Of a DNA stretch of 64,000 nucleotides, positions 55,006-64,000 are shown in pieces. Origin of the DNA: CAYVBJ01 sp964517005. Lineage in GTDB: Bacteria; Bacteroidota; Rhodothermia; Balneolales; Balneolaceae. The DNA is taken from assembly GCA_964517005.1 (NCBI GenBank), contig CAZFAJ010000005.1, forward strand, positions 4,104 through 68,103. The letters run 5' to 3'. Made by a program: the position numbers and the translations under genes. Position 1 is the first letter of the stretch. Every line of letters begins with the position of its first letter. The notes beneath the pieces are model-generated. The model was not told where the DNA came from. It searched no databases and saw only the letters and a program-made list of their open reading frames with translations.

Positions 55006-55803
55006 ATGGGTAAAGTTATTTCCATAGCTAATCAGAAAGGCGGAGTTGGCAAAACAACCACAGCTATAAATTTGGCAGCCAGCCTTGCTGCAATTGAACA
55101 TCCTACCTTATTAATTGACATCGACCCGCAAAGCAACTCCACAAGCGGACTTGGGATAGAGTCAAGGAATGTAGAAAGTTCAATTTATGAGGTAATGGTA
55201 GGCGGAGTTGAAGTGGAAGAGGCTGTGCTGGAAACAGAGCTGCCATTTTTAGACCTGGTTCCCTCGCATATTAACCTGGTCGGTGCAGAGATCGAAATGG
55301 TGGACAGGAACCAAAGAGAACGTATTTTGAAAAAGGCTATTGATCAGATCAGATCAAAATATGATTTTATCATTATCGATTGTCCGCCATCATTAGGTCT
55401 GCTTACAATCAATTCACTTACTGCCTCAAATTCTGTTTTAATACCGGTGCAATGTGAGTATTTTGCACTCGAAGGTTTGGGTCAGCTCCTGAACACCATT
55501 AAAATTGTACGCCAGCACCTGAACACAGCGCTTGAAATAGAGGGAGTTGTGTTAACGATGTATGATACAAGAACCAGATTATCGAACCAGGTAGCTGCAG
55601 AGGTGAAAAAATATTTTGATGATCGCGTTTTTTCTACCGTAATTGCCAGAAATGTTCGCCTTGCGGAAGCGCCAAGTTTTGGTAAACCAGCTCTTTTGTA
55701 TGAATCGACAAGTGTGGGAGCAAAGAATTACCTGGCCCTTGCACGGGAAATAATTAAAAGAAACCGGAAGTTATTCAAAAACAGTCCGGTTCTTGCCAAA
55801 TAG
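55006..55803 (+). CDS. parA: Chromosome partitioning ATPase ParA (Soj)
   Basis: 265 residues. Deviant Walker A KGGVGKTTTAINLA (residues 10-23) with the signature Lys, Walker A' DIDPQSNSTSGLG and Walker B FIIIDCPPSLGLLT. Forms ATP-dependent DNA-bound dimers that move ParB-parS complexes. 21 bp before parB. A parS site was not seen in the window. Confidence 0.95.
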   Translation: MGKVISIANQKGGVGKTTTAINLAASLAAIEHPTLLIDIDPQSNSTSGLGIESRNVESSIYEVMVGGVEVEEAVLETELPFLDLVPSHINLVGAEIEMVDRNQRERILKKAIDQIRSKYDFIIIDCPPSLGLLTINSLTASNSVLIPVQCEYFALEGLGQLLNTIKIVRQHLNTALEIEGVVLTMYDTRTRLSNQVAAEVKKYFDDRVFSTVIARNVRLAEAPSFGKPALLYESTSVGAKNYLALAREIIKRNRKLFKNSPVLAK

Positions 55804-55824
55804 CAGAGTAGATTATAGAATATC

Positions 55825-56742
55825 ATGGCCAAAAAAGTTTTAGGACGGGGACTGGGAGCCTTTTTCCCGGAATATTCGGATGAATCTGATGAAAAAGCTG
55901 CCGGAGGCCCGAAAACCAAAACCGCGATACCCATTGAGCCTGCCGAACGTGTAAACCAGGTTTTAAATATTCCGGTTAATCATATTCGCCCTAACCCGCA
56001 TCAGCCGCGTTCAGATTTTAATGAAGAATCTTTAGAAGAGCTGGCTTCTTCCATAAAAAGTCATGGACTTATTCAGCCGGTTACAGTCAGGTATATTGGA
56101 GAGCGACGGTTTGAATTAATCAGCGGCGAAAGAAGGCTGAGGGCAAGCAAACTTGCAGGTATCGATGAAATTCCCGCCTATGTACGTGAAGCTGATGATG
56201 AACAGATCATTGCTTTTGCGTTAATTGAAAACATTCAGCGCGAACAGCTTAACCCGCTTGAAGTGGCTATAGGCTATCAGCGATTGATGGAAGAGTGTGA
56301 GTACAGCCAGGCACAGGTAGCCGACCGCATTGGTAAAAACAGAAGTACTGTTGCCAATATGCTGAGGTTGCTTCAGCTTCCCGATTTTATTCAGACGGCT
56401 CTCCGGGATGAAAAAATTACAACCGGACACGCCCGTGCTCTCATTAATATCAAAGATGAGAATGACAAGAAAAAGATATTAAAAAAAATTCTGGATCAGG
56501 ACCTGTCTGTCCGGCAGGTGGAAGACCTTGTGAGATCTATTGATAAAAAAAACGAACAGAAGAAAAAAAAGGCACGGGAAGAGAAAGCAGATCCGTTTAT
56601 TGATGAGATAACAGGCAGATTGCGCCAGAAATTGAGTACCAAAGTTAATATCAGGCAGAAAGGAAAAGGCGGAGAAATCCGGATTGAATTTTATTCAGAT
56701 GATGAACTCGACAGGCTCCTTCAGATATTTGACAGCGTTTAA
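55825..56742 (+). CDS. parB: Chromosome partitioning protein ParB (Spo0J)
   Basis: 305 residues. CTP-binding ParB domain (about 48-140: IRPNPHQPRSDFNEESLEEL, ISGERRLRASKLAG, ENIQREQLNPLE) and HtH domain (YSQAQVADRIGKNRSTVANML). A Lys-rich linker leads to a C-terminal dimerisation domain. Loads on parS and spreads. Its 3' end overlaps the start region of the next gene. Confidence 0.95.
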   Translation: MAKKVLGRGLGAFFPEYSDESDEKAAGGPKTKTAIPIEPAERVNQVLNIPVNHIRPNPHQPRSDFNEESLEELASSIKSHGLIQPVTVRYIGERRFELISGERRLRASKLAGIDEIPAYVREADDEQIIAFALIENIQREQLNPLEVAIGYQRLMEECEYSQAQVADRIGKNRSTVANMLRLLQLPDFIQTALRDEKITTGHARALINIKDENDKKKILKKILDQDLSVRQVEDLVRSIDKKNEQKKKKAREEKADPFIDEITGRLRQKLSTKVNIRQKGKGGEIRIEFYSDDELDRLLQIFDSV

Positions 56743-57382
56743 GAAAATATCGCCCTTGTTGATTTTACTATTCATACCATTTGAATTAGTTGCTCAAAAT
56801 AATTTTGTTGAAAATGATTTTTCGCTGCTGCGAAGCAGACAAATTCATGCAGAGGCAAACAGTTTCAGCAGACCAGGGGCTCTGCTTCAGGAATCGCAGG
56901 CAAAAGATGAATTTCCAAAACCGGGTTCTGTTTTATTAAAATCAGTCATGATCCCCGGATGGGGACAAGTTGTAAACGGGCAGGCCTGGAAAGTACCGAT
57001 AGTCTACGGTTTATTAACCGGCTCTGTGCTATATACGCGGTATCTGACGAAGCAATATCACGATTACAGGGCTGCTTTCTTCAATAGTTCGAGGGGAGAG
57101 GATTCCGATTTTCGTTTTGGTGAAACACCTCCGGAGCTTCAGGGGCTCAATGCCGAGCAACTGCGTTCGCAGCGAGACAGTTTTCGCAATCAACGAGATT
57201 TTGCATATGTGATTATCGGCCTGGCTTATGGCTTGAATGTATTGGATGCATATGTATTTGCACACATGAAATCGTTTGACGTGTCTGATGACTTGTCTGC
57301 AACTGCCTCGGTTCGTCCAGATTTGATCGATGGCCGATCAGCCGGTATGACTATATCGTTTACCTTTGAATCAAAAAAATAA
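56702..57382 (+). CDS. DUF5683-domain protein
   Basis: About 226 residues, exported: hydrophobic signal (ISPLLILLFIPFELVAQ) then a DUF5683 core (SVMIPGWGQVVNGQAWKVPIVYGLL... and FAYVIIGLAYGLNVLDAYVFAHM) with two or three membrane segments. Bacteroidota commonly carry this gene right after parB. The start is uncertain: tandem ATG (56699, 56702) overlap parB by about 41 bp; a TTG at 56729 would still keep the signal; a TTG at 56684 gives the longest frame. Function unknown. Confidence 0.82.
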   Translation: MNSTGSFRYLTAFKKISPLLILLFIPFELVAQNNFVENDFSLLRSRQIHAEANSFSRPGALLQESQAKDEFPKPGSVLLKSVMIPGWGQVVNGQAWKVPIVYGLLTGSVLYTRYLTKQYHDYRAAFFNSSRGEDSDFRFGETPPELQGLNAEQLRSQRDSFRNQRDFAYVIIGLAYGLNVLDAYVFAHMKSFDVSDDLSATASVRPDLIDGRSAGMTISFTFESKK

Positions 57383-57400
57383 TTAGTAAAAAAGAATGAG

Positions 57401-58108
57401 ATGTTAAAATCACCTGAAGAAATGGATTTCCAACAATCCCCGCAGAATTTTGATGAGGGAAACAGCCATGATTTGTGGAGTGTTTTCAAAATTATGGGAG
57501 AATTTGTTGATGGTTATGATAAACTGTTCCGGATCGGGCCTTGCGTTTCAATCTTTGGTTCATCCCGGAGCAGGCCCGGCGATCCCAATTATGAACGGGC
57601 AATAAAAACAGCTGAACTGATTTCCAAAAACGGATTTGGAGTCATTACCGGCGGCGGCCCCGGTATCATGGAAGCTGCCAATAAAGGAGCCATGAATGCA
57701 GGCGGTAAATCTGTAGGGTTGGGAATAGAACTGCCGCACGAACAGGGTATCAATGAGTATGTACATCCTCAGTATGAAATAAATTTTAAATATTTTTTCG
57801 TGAGAAAAGTGATGTTTGTAAAATATGCTCAGGGATTTATTGTTTTTCCCGGCGGGTTTGGAACTCTTGATGAACTTTTTGAAACATTGACTTTGATACA
57901 GACCTTTAAAATTGAGCGTATACCGATTGTTTTGGTTGGAACTGAATATTGGGGCGGGCTTTTGAGGTGGATAAAAGATAAATTATCGGATGGAGAACTT
58001 ATATCAGAGTCTGATATGGATCTCTATTTTCTTACGGATGATCACGAAGAGGCAGTCAAATACGTATGCGATTTTTACAAGCAGAAAAAACCCACACCAA
58101 ATTTTTAA
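57401..58108 (+). CDS. LOG-family protein (TIGR00730-type lysine decarboxylase-like)
   Basis: 235 residues. Nucleotide-binding fold with GPGIMEAANKGAMNAGG and the PGGFGTLDELFE motif that defines LOG enzymes, which cleave nucleoside 5'-monophosphates to base and ribose 5-phosphate (cytokinin activation in plants). FGSSRSRPGDPNYE near residue 50 is also typical. The old name 'lysine decarboxylase' is wrong for this family. Substrate in bacteria is not settled. 18 bp after the DUF5683 gene. Confidence 0.92.
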   Translation: MLKSPEEMDFQQSPQNFDEGNSHDLWSVFKIMGEFVDGYDKLFRIGPCVSIFGSSRSRPGDPNYERAIKTAELISKNGFGVITGGGPGIMEAANKGAMNAGGKSVGLGIELPHEQGINEYVHPQYEINFKYFFVRKVMFVKYAQGFIVFPGGFGTLDELFETLTLIQTFKIERIPIVLVGTEYWGGLLRWIKDKLSDGELISESDMDLYFLTDDHEEAVKYVCDFYKQKKPTPNF

Positions 58109-58280
58109 TGGTGATAGATGAAACTTTATCTTGCAGCATGTGTTTAATTATTTAGAATGAATAAACTTAGCATTTACATGAAATATTTGATTTATTAAAA
58201 GAATGATTCAAATACTTATAAAATTTCACTATGTTAGGTGCGTTTAACCAAGCAGTAACCATAAATTCAAGACAAAAATC

Positions 58281-59312
58281 ATGAAATCAATCAAACGCTT
58301 ACCATTGTATGTGGCGATGGCATTTTTCCTTTTAGGGGCAAATCAGAATGCAATTGCACAGGATGCAAATGCAGAGGCAATATCAACGTTTAACAACGCA
58401 ATTGAATTAGCTGAAAATAAAGACTATGACAATGCTATCAGTCTTTTTGAAGAAGCTTTACAAATAGCTGAAGAGAATGATCTCTCTGAGATAAAGGAAA
58501 GGGTAGAAAATCAGCTTCCGAAAGTTTATGCATCACGTGCATCTGCAGCTTACTCTGAATATCAAGGTAATAAAGATGTAGCTTCACTGAATGCGGCAAT
58601 TCGAAAATTTGAAGAAGCCAATGAGGCTGCAAACCGGTTTGGTGATGATCAGATTGTTGAGCGAACCAGGGGTGTTATTCCGCAGCTCTACTACATCAAA
58701 GGAGTACTGCATTTCAGACAGCAGAACTTTGACGCTTCGGATGAAGCTTTGAATCAGGCTATCCAGCTCAATTCAAATTACGCAATTGCCTACTACCAGA
58801 AGGCGCTTGTGCAAAAACGAAAGAACAGATCAAATATAGATAGTTATCTGCAGTGGATAGACCGCGCAATTCAGGTTGCTGAGCAAGTGGGTGACAATTC
58901 TACGTTAGAGAGAGCGCAAAATAATGCAACGGATGAACTTGTATACCAGGGCGTTCAGCAGGCTGATCAGAGAAGGTTTGATGCAGCGATTAATTTGCTG
59001 AACAGAGCCTTGCAGTATGAATCCTCTTCCGCCGATGCCCATTACAGGCTTGCAGAAGTTTACAACAAGCGTTCCAACTGGAACAGGGCTACTGAGCATG
59101 CACTACAAGCACTTCAGTTTGAATCCGGAGGGGTTGTTGACAGAGCCAAAATCTATTTTGAACTGGGAACTGCTTACCAGGGCAGCGGGCAAAAAACGCA
59201 GGCCTGCAACGCTTTTGAAGAAGCCGCACACGGTGAATTCCGTGATCCGTCTCTTCACAAAATGGAACATGAGCTGAAGTGTGAAGGATATGCATCCGCG
59301 GGCAGGAGATAG
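58281..59312 (+). CDS. Exported TPR-repeat protein
   Basis: 343 residues with a signal peptide (MKSIKRLPLYVAMAFFLLG...AIAQ, about 27 residues) followed by tetratricopeptide repeats through most of its length (e.g. FRQQNFDASDEALNQAIQLN, AINLLNRALQYESSSADAHY). Probably periplasmic. A long 172-bp AT-rich leader and a strong terminator flank it, so it is a single-gene transcript, maybe well expressed. Specific function unknown. Confidence 0.86.
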   Translation: MKSIKRLPLYVAMAFFLLGANQNAIAQDANAEAISTFNNAIELAENKDYDNAISLFEEALQIAEENDLSEIKERVENQLPKVYASRASAAYSEYQGNKDVASLNAAIRKFEEANEAANRFGDDQIVERTRGVIPQLYYIKGVLHFRQQNFDASDEALNQAIQLNSNYAIAYYQKALVQKRKNRSNIDSYLQWIDRAIQVAEQVGDNSTLERAQNNATDELVYQGVQQADQRRFDAAINLLNRALQYESSSADAHYRLAEVYNKRSNWNRATEHALQALQFESGGVVDRAKIYFELGTAYQGSGQKTQACNAFEEAAHGEFRDPSLHKMEHELKCEGYASAGRR

Positions 59313-59362
59313 TGATACTCCGCTTTATTGGTGACTGATTGATTTCTTCATTTTTACTGAGA

Positions 59363-59387
59363 AGCCCTCAAATTGAGGGCTTTTTTT
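59363..59387 (+). terminator. Rho-independent terminator after the exported TPR gene
   Basis: AGCCCTC (59363-59369... with flanking AA) pairs with GAGGGCT (59375-59381), followed by seven T. It lies about 50 bp after the stop codon and isolates the TPR gene from transketolase. Confidence 0.9.
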
Positions 59388-59470
59388 ATTTCTGTAACTT
59401 TTTTAAGGCGCGGCAGTTGCCTATCTTTGCAGATGTTAAAAAAGTAATCCGAATCATTTAAACAGACCGA

Positions 59471-61471
59471 ATGCCTGCTGATAACCTGGATCATCTATGC
59501 GTAAATACACTCAGAACCCTGGCGATGGACGCCGTCGAAGAAGCACAGTCAGGCCACCCCGGAATGCCCATGGGAATGGCTGATGCCGCCTATGTACTCT
59601 GGACCAAATTTTTAAAACACAATCCGCAAAATCCAGGCTGGTTTGACCGTGACCGGTTTGTTTTATCAGCCGGCCACGGTTCGATGCTTCTCTATGGCCT
59701 GTTACATCTTACCGGATATAATCTTTCACTGGATGAACTAAAGAATTTCCGGCAGCTGCACAGCCTTACTCCGGGACACCCCGAAGGTACCCTTACACCA
59801 GGCGTGGAAACAACCACAGGTCCGCTGGGCCAGGGGCTGGCAACCGGCATAGGGATGGCAATGGCAGAGGCATTTATGTCAGCTCGTTTCAATAAAGAGA
59901 ATTTTAAAATAATTGATCACTACACTTATGGAATTGTCAGTGATGGTGATTTAATGGAAGGAGTTTCTCATGAAGCAGCTTCCCTTGCCGGCCATTTGAA
60001 ACTCGGGAAAATTATCTATTTGTACGATTCCAATAAAATATCGATTGACGGCAGTACAGACCTTGCGTTTTCAGATGACACAAAAAACAGATTTGAGGCT
60101 TATGGATGGCATGTGCAGCAAATTGACGGCCACGATCGTGATGCGATTGAAGAGGCAATACGGGAGGCTCAAAACAGGACGGATAAACCTTCCTTAATCG
60201 AGTGCAAAACGATTATCGGATTTGGCAGCCCCAATAAGGAGGGAACAGCGGCTTCGCACGGGGCTCCGCTGGGCGAAGATGAAATTAAAAAGACAAAAAA
60301 GAGACTTGGCTGGGAGTTTGAAGAGAAGTTTCATGTTCCCGATGATGTCTATCGCGAAATGAATTTTGTGGAAAAGGGAAAAACACTGGAAGATTCCTGG
60401 AATATTCTGTTTAAAGAGTATGAAAATGAGTATCAGGATGACGCGGCCTATTTCCAAGGGTTTATTGAGAACGACTGGCAGATTGATTGGGAGGATGTAT
60501 TGCCTGATTTTGAGACAGATGAAAAAGGGATGGCATCCCGGAAAGCATCAGGAGCAGTGCTCCAGGAATTGGCGAAAGCTATTCCCAATCTGCTTGGCGG
60601 ATCGGCAGATCTCACCGGAAGCAACAACACCGATCTGAAGGGAAAGGAGATATTCAGCGCTGAAAATTATGGCGGCCAATATGTGCACTACGGAGTGAGA
60701 GAGCACGCGATGGCAGCTGCGCTAAACGGAATGATGCTTCATAAAGGTGTAACAGCTTACGGCGGCACATTCCTTGTTTTTTCTGATTACAATAAACCGG
60801 CAATCCGGATTGCAGCTTTAACTAATATTCCGTCTGTTTTCGTTTTTACCCACGACAGCATCGGGCTTGGTGAAGACGGACCCACTCACCAGCCGGTTGA
60901 ACATCTTGCAGCCCTGAGGGCAACACCGAATGTTACCGTCATACGTCCGGCCGATGCCAACGAAACTGCCTATGCCTGGAAAGCAGCTATTGAGAATAAA
61001 ACCGGTCCGACTCTTCTGATTCTGACGCGCCAGAGCCTGCCCACATTAGACAGAAAGAAATATTCGAAAGCATCCGGTCTTGGAAAAGGCGCATATATCA
61101 TAAAAGAGGCCGCAAATGGCAAACCGGAAGCGATTGTGATCGCAACCGGTTCAGAAGTTCACCTGGCTCTTGAAGCAGCCCGTGAGCTTGAAAATGAAAA
61201 TATTGCAACTCGCGTGGTATCGATGCCAAGCTGGGAACTGTTCCGGAAACAGGATCATGAATATATTGAAAAAGTACTGCCGCGTGAGGTATCTGCACGT
61301 GTCTCCGTTGAAGCGGCTTCAACCTTTGGCTGGGAGCGCTGGACGGGAACCGAAGGAGTAACTATCGGGCTGAACCGGTTTGGCGTATCGGCTCCCTTTA
61401 AGGATGCCTATCGGGATCTGGGTATTACATCGGATCGAATTGTCGAGGAAGTGAAGAAAATGGTTCTGTGA
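59471..61471 (+). CDS. tkt: Transketolase
   Basis: 666 residues. Moves two-carbon units in the pentose phosphate pathway. TPP motif GDGDLMEGVSHEAASLAG...DSNKISIDG (about 157-195), GHPGMPMGMADAAYVLW at the N-terminus, LLGGSADLTGSN and the catalytic Glu region HYGVREHAMAAALNGM. Complete. Works with gnd (3083). Just downstream, 61472-61598 has two hairpins without a T-run (AAAACTT/AAGTTTT 61521-61541; ATCCGC/GCGGAT 61547-61564). Confidence 0.96.
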   Translation: MPADNLDHLCVNTLRTLAMDAVEEAQSGHPGMPMGMADAAYVLWTKFLKHNPQNPGWFDRDRFVLSAGHGSMLLYGLLHLTGYNLSLDELKNFRQLHSLTPGHPEGTLTPGVETTTGPLGQGLATGIGMAMAEAFMSARFNKENFKIIDHYTYGIVSDGDLMEGVSHEAASLAGHLKLGKIIYLYDSNKISIDGSTDLAFSDDTKNRFEAYGWHVQQIDGHDRDAIEEAIREAQNRTDKPSLIECKTIIGFGSPNKEGTAASHGAPLGEDEIKKTKKRLGWEFEEKFHVPDDVYREMNFVEKGKTLEDSWNILFKEYENEYQDDAAYFQGFIENDWQIDWEDVLPDFETDEKGMASRKASGAVLQELAKAIPNLLGGSADLTGSNNTDLKGKEIFSAENYGGQYVHYGVREHAMAAALNGMMLHKGVTAYGGTFLVFSDYNKPAIRIAALTNIPSVFVFTHDSIGLGEDGPTHQPVEHLAALRATPNVTVIRPADANETAYAWKAAIENKTGPTLLILTRQSLPTLDRKKYSKASGLGKGAYIIKEAANGKPEAIVIATGSEVHLALEAARELENENIATRVVSMPSWELFRKQDHEYIEKVLPREVSARVSVEAASTFGWERWTGTEGVTIGLNRFGVSAPFKDAYRDLGITSDRIVEEVKKMVL

Positions 61472-61598
61472 AGAGCTGAGTCTTCTGATTGAAATTTATT
61501 AGAGTGACACTTCGGTAATCAAAACTTTCCAAAAAAGTTTTACCTGATCCGCCGAAATGCGGATTAACATACCCGATAGTTTGACAGATCTGTTGTAG

Positions 61599-61698
61599 NN
61601 NNNNNNNNNNNNNNNNNNNNNNNNNNNNNNNNNNNNNNNNNNNNNNNNNNNNNNNNNNNNNNNNNNNNNNNNNNNNNNNNNNNNNNNNNNNNNNNNNN
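61599..61698. other. Assembly gap of exactly 100 N
   Basis: 100 consecutive N. Such a fixed number normally stands for a scaffold gap of unknown length, so genes may be missing here and the order across it is not certain. Confidence 0.98.
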
Positions 61699-61757
61699 AT
61701 TTTTAAAATCAGATATCAAGGCTTTTTTGTATGAAAGAACCGGAATGCTCTGAAAAA

Positions 61758-62894
61758 CTATGTACCGGGCCTGTGGATGCAGGTATATGTAATATCATCG
61801 GCGGGATCTACATTTCCGATAAAAGCTTCTATGGACGACTGTATTTTGAGCGAAATGGATTTGGCATGAAGTGTACCGTAGATCGAGAGCAGCCCGTCGA
61901 TGCGTTCAACGCCATACTCCTCGCCAAAATCATTGCGTGCTTCTGTAAGCCCGTCCGTATAAAAGATAAGCGAGTCGCCCGGTTTGAATTCAAATTTCTT
62001 CTCTTCCATCTGTTTTTTTAATACCGGAGTGCCCGTCATACCGAGTGCAAAACCGTCTGTCTTTAGCTCAAAAGTCTGATCATGCATCTTGCTGTACTGA
62101 ATCGGCTGATTGTGGCCGGCGCGTGCAAAAAGGTAGTAATCTTCATTTTTTGGGAAAAAAGCCGTACAGGAAGTGATGAAGGTCTTATCGTTCCGGTCTG
62201 ATTTGATATAATTGTTCAATTCCAGATAGAGCTCTTTCGGTGAGGGCTCTTTCATTTTGATCAGCATGTGAACCATCGCCTGGATCCGGACCATGTAAAG
62301 GGCAGCGCTCAGGCCTTTACCGGCTACATCGGCAATGATAACATAGGTTCCGGATTTTGAGGGAATCACGTCGACGTAGTCACCGCCCACCTCATGAGCA
62401 GTTGCTGCAAAAGAGTAGGCTTCCAGATTTTCCTCCTCGTATTGAATTACAGGAAGAAGGCTGAGCTGGATATCCCTGGCCAGATCCAGCTCTCTTTTTA
62501 CGTCTGATTTTTCGAGAAGCTCAATCAGCAGCAGAATATTTACCCCGATAAAAGCTGCCGGCATCAAAAGCGGATAAAATATCAAACCTGTCAAGCCGAA
62601 CAGCCCAAACGCATAATGCGAAACAAAACTGATAAATGAGATTCCAAATACAAGCCGGCGGGTGGGATTCAGGCGTTGAGTCATTTCAGAAAAGAAGCGG
62701 TAAACTTTTTGAATTCCTGATATCTCCCTTCCTTTTTCACCTGTCTGAATGACATCCGAATAGAGTTCCTTCAATCTTCTTGAATCCGCCTGGAACTCCT
62801 TTCCAAGGCGGTCTTTTGTCATATCAGAAACATACTGTTTGTAGAATGACTTTGTATCCTGTATGGCCGTTTGTGCTTCGTTTTTTAAACCCAT
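61758..62894 (-). CDS. RsbU/SpoIIE-type PP2C protein phosphatase
   Basis: 378 residues. Two or more membrane helices (about 80-135) follow a charged N-terminus. The C-terminal PP2C domain (about 145-375) starts LARDIQLSLLPVIQYEEENL, with metal-binding Asp in GGDYVDVIPS, DVAGKGLSAALYM and a final acidic site in SLIFYTDGLTEARN / DPADDITY. Dephosphorylates an anti-sigma-factor antagonist in partner-switching systems; no RsbV/RsbW-like gene is in the window. Sits right after the gap, so operon partners may be missing. Confidence 0.9.
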   Translation of the reverse strand: MGLKNEAQTAIQDTKSFYKQYVSDMTKDRLGKEFQADSRRLKELYSDVIQTGEKGREISGIQKVYRFFSEMTQRLNPTRRLVFGISFISFVSHYAFGLFGLTGLIFYPLLMPAAFIGVNILLLIELLEKSDVKRELDLARDIQLSLLPVIQYEEENLEAYSFAATAHEVGGDYVDVIPSKSGTYVIIADVAGKGLSAALYMVRIQAMVHMLIKMKEPSPKELYLELNNYIKSDRNDKTFITSCTAFFPKNEDYYLFARAGHNQPIQYSKMHDQTFELKTDGFALGMTGTPVLKKQMEEKKFEFKPGDSLIFYTDGLTEARNDFGEEYGVERIDGLLSIYGTLHAKSISLKIQSSIEAFIGNVDPADDITYTCIHRPGT

Positions 62895-63036
62895 CTTCTG
62901 TCTGTATTATTTTATATTTTAAGCGTACGGAATTTTTGGGAAAAAGTTTGGATATCCGGGTTCTAAACTTACAATTTGTGCAAAATTTGGCACAGTCGCC
63001 CGGTAGAACATAAAATATATAAATCATTTTTTTTGG

Positions 63037-64000
63037 ATGAGTAAGAAAAAACTCTATTTACTGGATGGAATGGCCCTGGCATACAGGGCTCACTTTGCAT
63101 TCATCAACAGCAGGCTGAAAAACTCAGAGGGAATTCCCACCGGACCTATCCTGGGTTTTGCAAATACACTGGTAAAACTGCTTGAAGAGGAGAAGCCCAC
63201 CCATATTGCTGTGGTTTGGGATACACATGAACCCACCTTCCGGCATGATCTGGATGAGGACTATAAAGCGAACCGTCCGCCTCAGCCGGAAGAGTTAAGA
63301 ACCGGCATTCCGCTGATTAAAGAGATGATCGATAAGTTCGGAATTGAAAACCTGGAACAGCACGGGTATGAAGCAGATGATATCATCGGCACAATTGCGA
63401 GTGATGCCAATGCAGATGATGTGAATGTGTTCCTGGTTACGCCCGATAAGGATTTTATGCAGCTTGTGCACGATCATATCACTATGGTTAAGCCGGATAA
63501 CAAAAACGGCGGTTTTATTATCATCGACAGGGAAGGTGTGAAAGATTATTTTGATGTGTACCCTGAGCAGGTGATTGATGTACTCGCAATGATCGGCGAT
63601 ACATCCGATAATATTCCGGGTGTACCGGGAATTGGAAAAAAGGGGGCTCCGAAACTGATCAAAAAATACGGATCACTTGAAAATGCCATCGAACATGCCG
63701 ATGAAATGAAATCCAAGCGATACAGAGAGGGATTGAGCAACTATGCCGATCAGGCCATGCATGCGAAAAAGATGGTCACGATCAAAACGGACGTACCGGA
63801 TACGGAGGAGTGGCAGGAGCTGGGTTGGGACGGCCCGGATGAAAAGGAACTTGGACGTTTTTTTAAACGGATGGAATTCAAAACACTAACTAAAAAATAC
63901 CTGGGAATTGAGCCGGGTGAGCAATCGGATCTCTTTTCAGGCAACAATAATGTTAACAGTGATATTGATAATGAACCATCAAACAGGCAGTTTGACAGCA
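63037..64000 (+). CDS. polA: DNA polymerase I, N-terminal part (runs off the window)
   Basis: Open from ATG 63037 to the window edge (321 codons). The 5'-3' exonuclease domain is visible: LYLLDGMALAYRAHFAF at the start, VVWDTHEPTFRHD, GYEADDIIGTIA, VTPDKDFMQLV, and the helix-hairpin-helix GDTSDNIPGVPGIGKKGA. Metal-binding acidic residues are intact. The 3'-5' exonuclease and polymerase domains lie beyond base 64000. GGATG is at the start with a T-rich run before it. Confidence 0.95.
   Translation, partial: MSKKKLYLLDGMALAYRAHFAFINSRLKNSEGIPTGPILGFANTLVKLLEEEKPTHIAVVWDTHEPTFRHDLDEDYKANRPPQPEELRTGIPLIKEMIDKFGIENLEQHGYEADDIIGTIASDANADDVNVFLVTPDKDFMQLVHDHITMVKPDNKNGGFIIIDREGVKDYFDVYPEQVIDVLAMIGDTSDNIPGVPGIGKKGAPKLIKKYGSLENAIEHADEMKSKRYREGLSNYADQAMHAKKMVTIKTDVPDTEEWQELGWDGPDEKELGRFFKRMEFKTLTKKYLGIEPGEQSDLFSGNNNVNSDIDNEPSNRQFDS

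Overview
The window looks like a scaffold from a member of the Balneolota/Balneolaceae or a close relative in the Bacteroidota-Rhodothermota group. The basis is indirect. Ribosome-binding sites are weak or absent at many starts, and TTG and GTG starts are frequent. There is a bacillithiol gene (bshC), a DUF5683 protein, a Gram-negative outer envelope (LpxH-like enzyme, outer-membrane barrels, TPR lipoprotein/periplasmic proteins), and a housekeeping gene order typical of that group. A run of exactly 100 N at 61599-61698 shows this is a scaffolded draft assembly, so the adjacency of transketolase and the genes beyond it is not proven. No phage, transposase, CRISPR array, tRNA or rRNA was seen; this is mostly ordinary chromosomal backbone.

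Layout. 1-320 is a degenerate palindromic repeat array with no gene. 321-5947 holds a secreted S9 peptidase and a gluconate operon (gntK, gnd, gntP). 5954-9573 (minus strand) holds a patatin/outer-membrane-barrel protein with a TPR partner, a single-domain response regulator and a SUI1-like factor. 9766-14000 carries a bifunctional-nuclease protein, bshC, 5-formyl-THF cyclo-ligase, a PspC protein and thymidylate kinase. An RND exporter, a secreted acetamidase-like protein and an outer-membrane barrel follow on the minus strand (13906-18926). 19173-26305 carries an SRPBCC protein, aroE, pgeF, a class-IV-like HDAC and then dxr, rseP, psd, pssA (isoprenoid, envelope stress and phospholipid). 26309-31435 (minus) holds a DUF2892 membrane protein, a Crp-family regulator, PBP1A, lpxH and a polyprenyl synthase.

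31543-44131 is a long plus-strand run: pfkA, pgi, a deoxynucleoside kinase, then the classic yceD-rpmF-plsX-fabH-fabD-fabG-acpP-fabF-rnc block, followed by mgtE, thyA and dfrA. After it come an unusual PAS-HisKA-REC protein lacking an ATPase domain, an HD dNTPase-like hydrolase, a thioesterase, an M42 peptidase, a Bat-like VWA protein, an orphan anti-sigma-like protein, an RluA pseudouridine synthase and uvrC. 53574-59312 has an ECF sigma/anti-sigma pair, parA-parB, a DUF5683 protein, a LOG-family protein and a TPR protein with a clear terminator. Transketolase, the gap, an RsbU-like phosphatase and the 5' part of polA close the window.

I did not find a convincing new multi-gene defence or biosynthetic system. 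The observations I would follow first are: (1) a perfect GTGA-N6-TCAC palindrome at the end of a Crp-family gene whose recognition helix keeps the three DNA-reading residues of E. coli CRP, next to a DUF2892 gene; (2) the kinase-like protein with phosphoacceptor His and receiver but no ATP-binding domain; (3) an A10 tract placed just before the membrane segment of an anti-sigma factor, where a one-base slip either way removes the membrane anchor.
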